Shown here one piece after another: positions 6,578 to 6,859 of a stretch of DNA of 6,859 bases. A program made the position numbers and the translations under genes. The stretch is taken from NCBI GenBank assembly GCA_964434955.1, contig CAYSXI010000234.1, forward strand, positions 1 to 6,859, read 5' to 3'. Each line of letters opens with the position of its first letter. The stretch's first letter is position 1. Source of the stretch: JANQLU01 sp964434955 (GTDB lineage Bacteria > Planctomycetota > Planctomycetia > Pirellulales > Pirellulaceae). The notes under the pieces were generated by a model. That model was not told the origin of the DNA, did no database searches, and saw only the letters and a list, made by a program, of their open reading frames with translations.

Positions 6578-6859
6578 ATGCTTACTTTTTCCTATTCAAT
6601 TCTTGGCATCCTTGCCCTGCTCGCGACAAACGTCGAAAACCCGAGCGAATCGCAACCAGCCGAATTCGACAAACCGAAAATCATCAGTGCCGAAGCGTAT
6701 CCGGGAACACCTTTCGGAATTGCCAAAGTTGTATTTCGGATTCCAAGTTCCGAACGCATGATTGCGGATTCGGGCGCCCTGAAGATCTCCGATCGGGACG
6801 GTCGCGTCTTTTACCCGGTGAGTGCAGGCGGGTTCCTTGGGCGAATCCTGGGCGGCGGC
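6578..6859 (+). CDS. Probable exported protein, partial (3' end beyond window)
   Basis: The frame is open for 94 codons from ATG 6578 to the right edge. Residues 4-17 are hydrophobic (FSYSILGILALLAT) and are followed by a polar, Pro/Glu/Ser-rich stretch, as expected for a signal peptide cleaved near residue 17. A positively charged n-region is lacking, so this is not a textbook signal. The mature part (about 34-94) alternates hydrophobic and charged residues and looks like the start of a beta-rich extracytoplasmic domain, ending in a Gly-rich stretch at the edge. No in-frame start codon lies between ATG 6578 and the stop at 6449-6451. I cannot name a family; it resembles large exported planctomycete proteins of unknown function. 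It diverges from the Sir2 gene. The coding call is good; function is unassigned. Confidence 0.72.
   Translation, partial: MLTFSYSILGILALLATNVENPSESQPAEFDKPKIISAEAYPGTPFGIAKVVFRIPSSERMIADSGALKISDRDGRVFYPVSAGGFLGRILGGG

Noticed and set aside
6522..6761. TTG-started plus-strand frame of 79 codons behind a perfect AGGAGG (6513-6518)
   Set aside because: The spacing from AGGAGG to TTG is only three bases. Its translation is Arg/Ser/Asn-rich shadow sequence that overlaps the better ATG-started exported protein in another frame.

Overview
The window looks like chromosomal DNA of a planctomycete, probably a marine Rhodopirellula/Blastopirellula-type organism. This is inferred from three things: the mid-range GC content, the style of the AAA+/VWA pair, and a right-edge exported protein of a kind I associate with that phylum. 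No rRNA, tRNA, CRISPR array, insertion sequence or phage gene is visible. The ten-base N run suggests a draft or metagenome-derived assembly.

Layout from left to right: (1) 1-905, minus strand, the first 301 codons of a multi-spanning membrane protein that runs off the left edge. (2) 906-1180, an intergenic stretch with a candidate promoter for that gene and a weak hairpin. (3) 1181-4682, minus strand, a three-gene operon read in the order AAA+ ATPase (ChlI/MoxR-like), VWA-domain protein, acylphosphatase. The genes are 9 nt apart and then overlapping by 4 nt, and all three use non-ATG starts (TTG, GTG, TTG). (4) 4683-4976, a divergent intergenic region with a perfect TATAAT flanked by a 10-bp direct repeat on the operon side. 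(5) 4977-5594, plus strand, a HAD-superfamily phosphatase. (6) 5627-6436, minus strand, a Sir2-family NAD-dependent deacylase convergent with the HAD gene. (7) 6437-6577, a divergent intergenic region with a perfect 6-bp-arm inverted repeat. (8) 6578-6859, plus strand, the first 94 codons of a probable exported protein that runs off the right edge.

The operon is the functional core. An AAA+ motor and a VWA protein with an intact metal-binding (MIDAS) site form a chelatase- or chaperone-like pair, related in design to ChlI/ChlD, CbbQ/CbbO, NorQ/NorD and RavA/ViaA. Such pairs typically remodel a client protein or help insert a metal. The acylphosphatase is translationally coupled to the VWA gene, which raises the possibility of an acyl-phosphate-related role, but no client is visible. 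The HAD phosphatase and Sir2 protein are separate transcription units, and nothing in the sequence ties them to the operon.

The most important caution concerns the ATPase gene. It is interrupted at 4282-4291 by a run of Ns, and the bases just beside the gap are a direct-plus-inverted re-use of the gene's own sequence. The region between Walker A and Walker B is therefore missing and partly scrambled. This most likely reflects an assembly or amplification error and not a real pseudogene. I do not see a clearly new system here; the least described arrangement is the ATPase-VWA-acylphosphatase operon.
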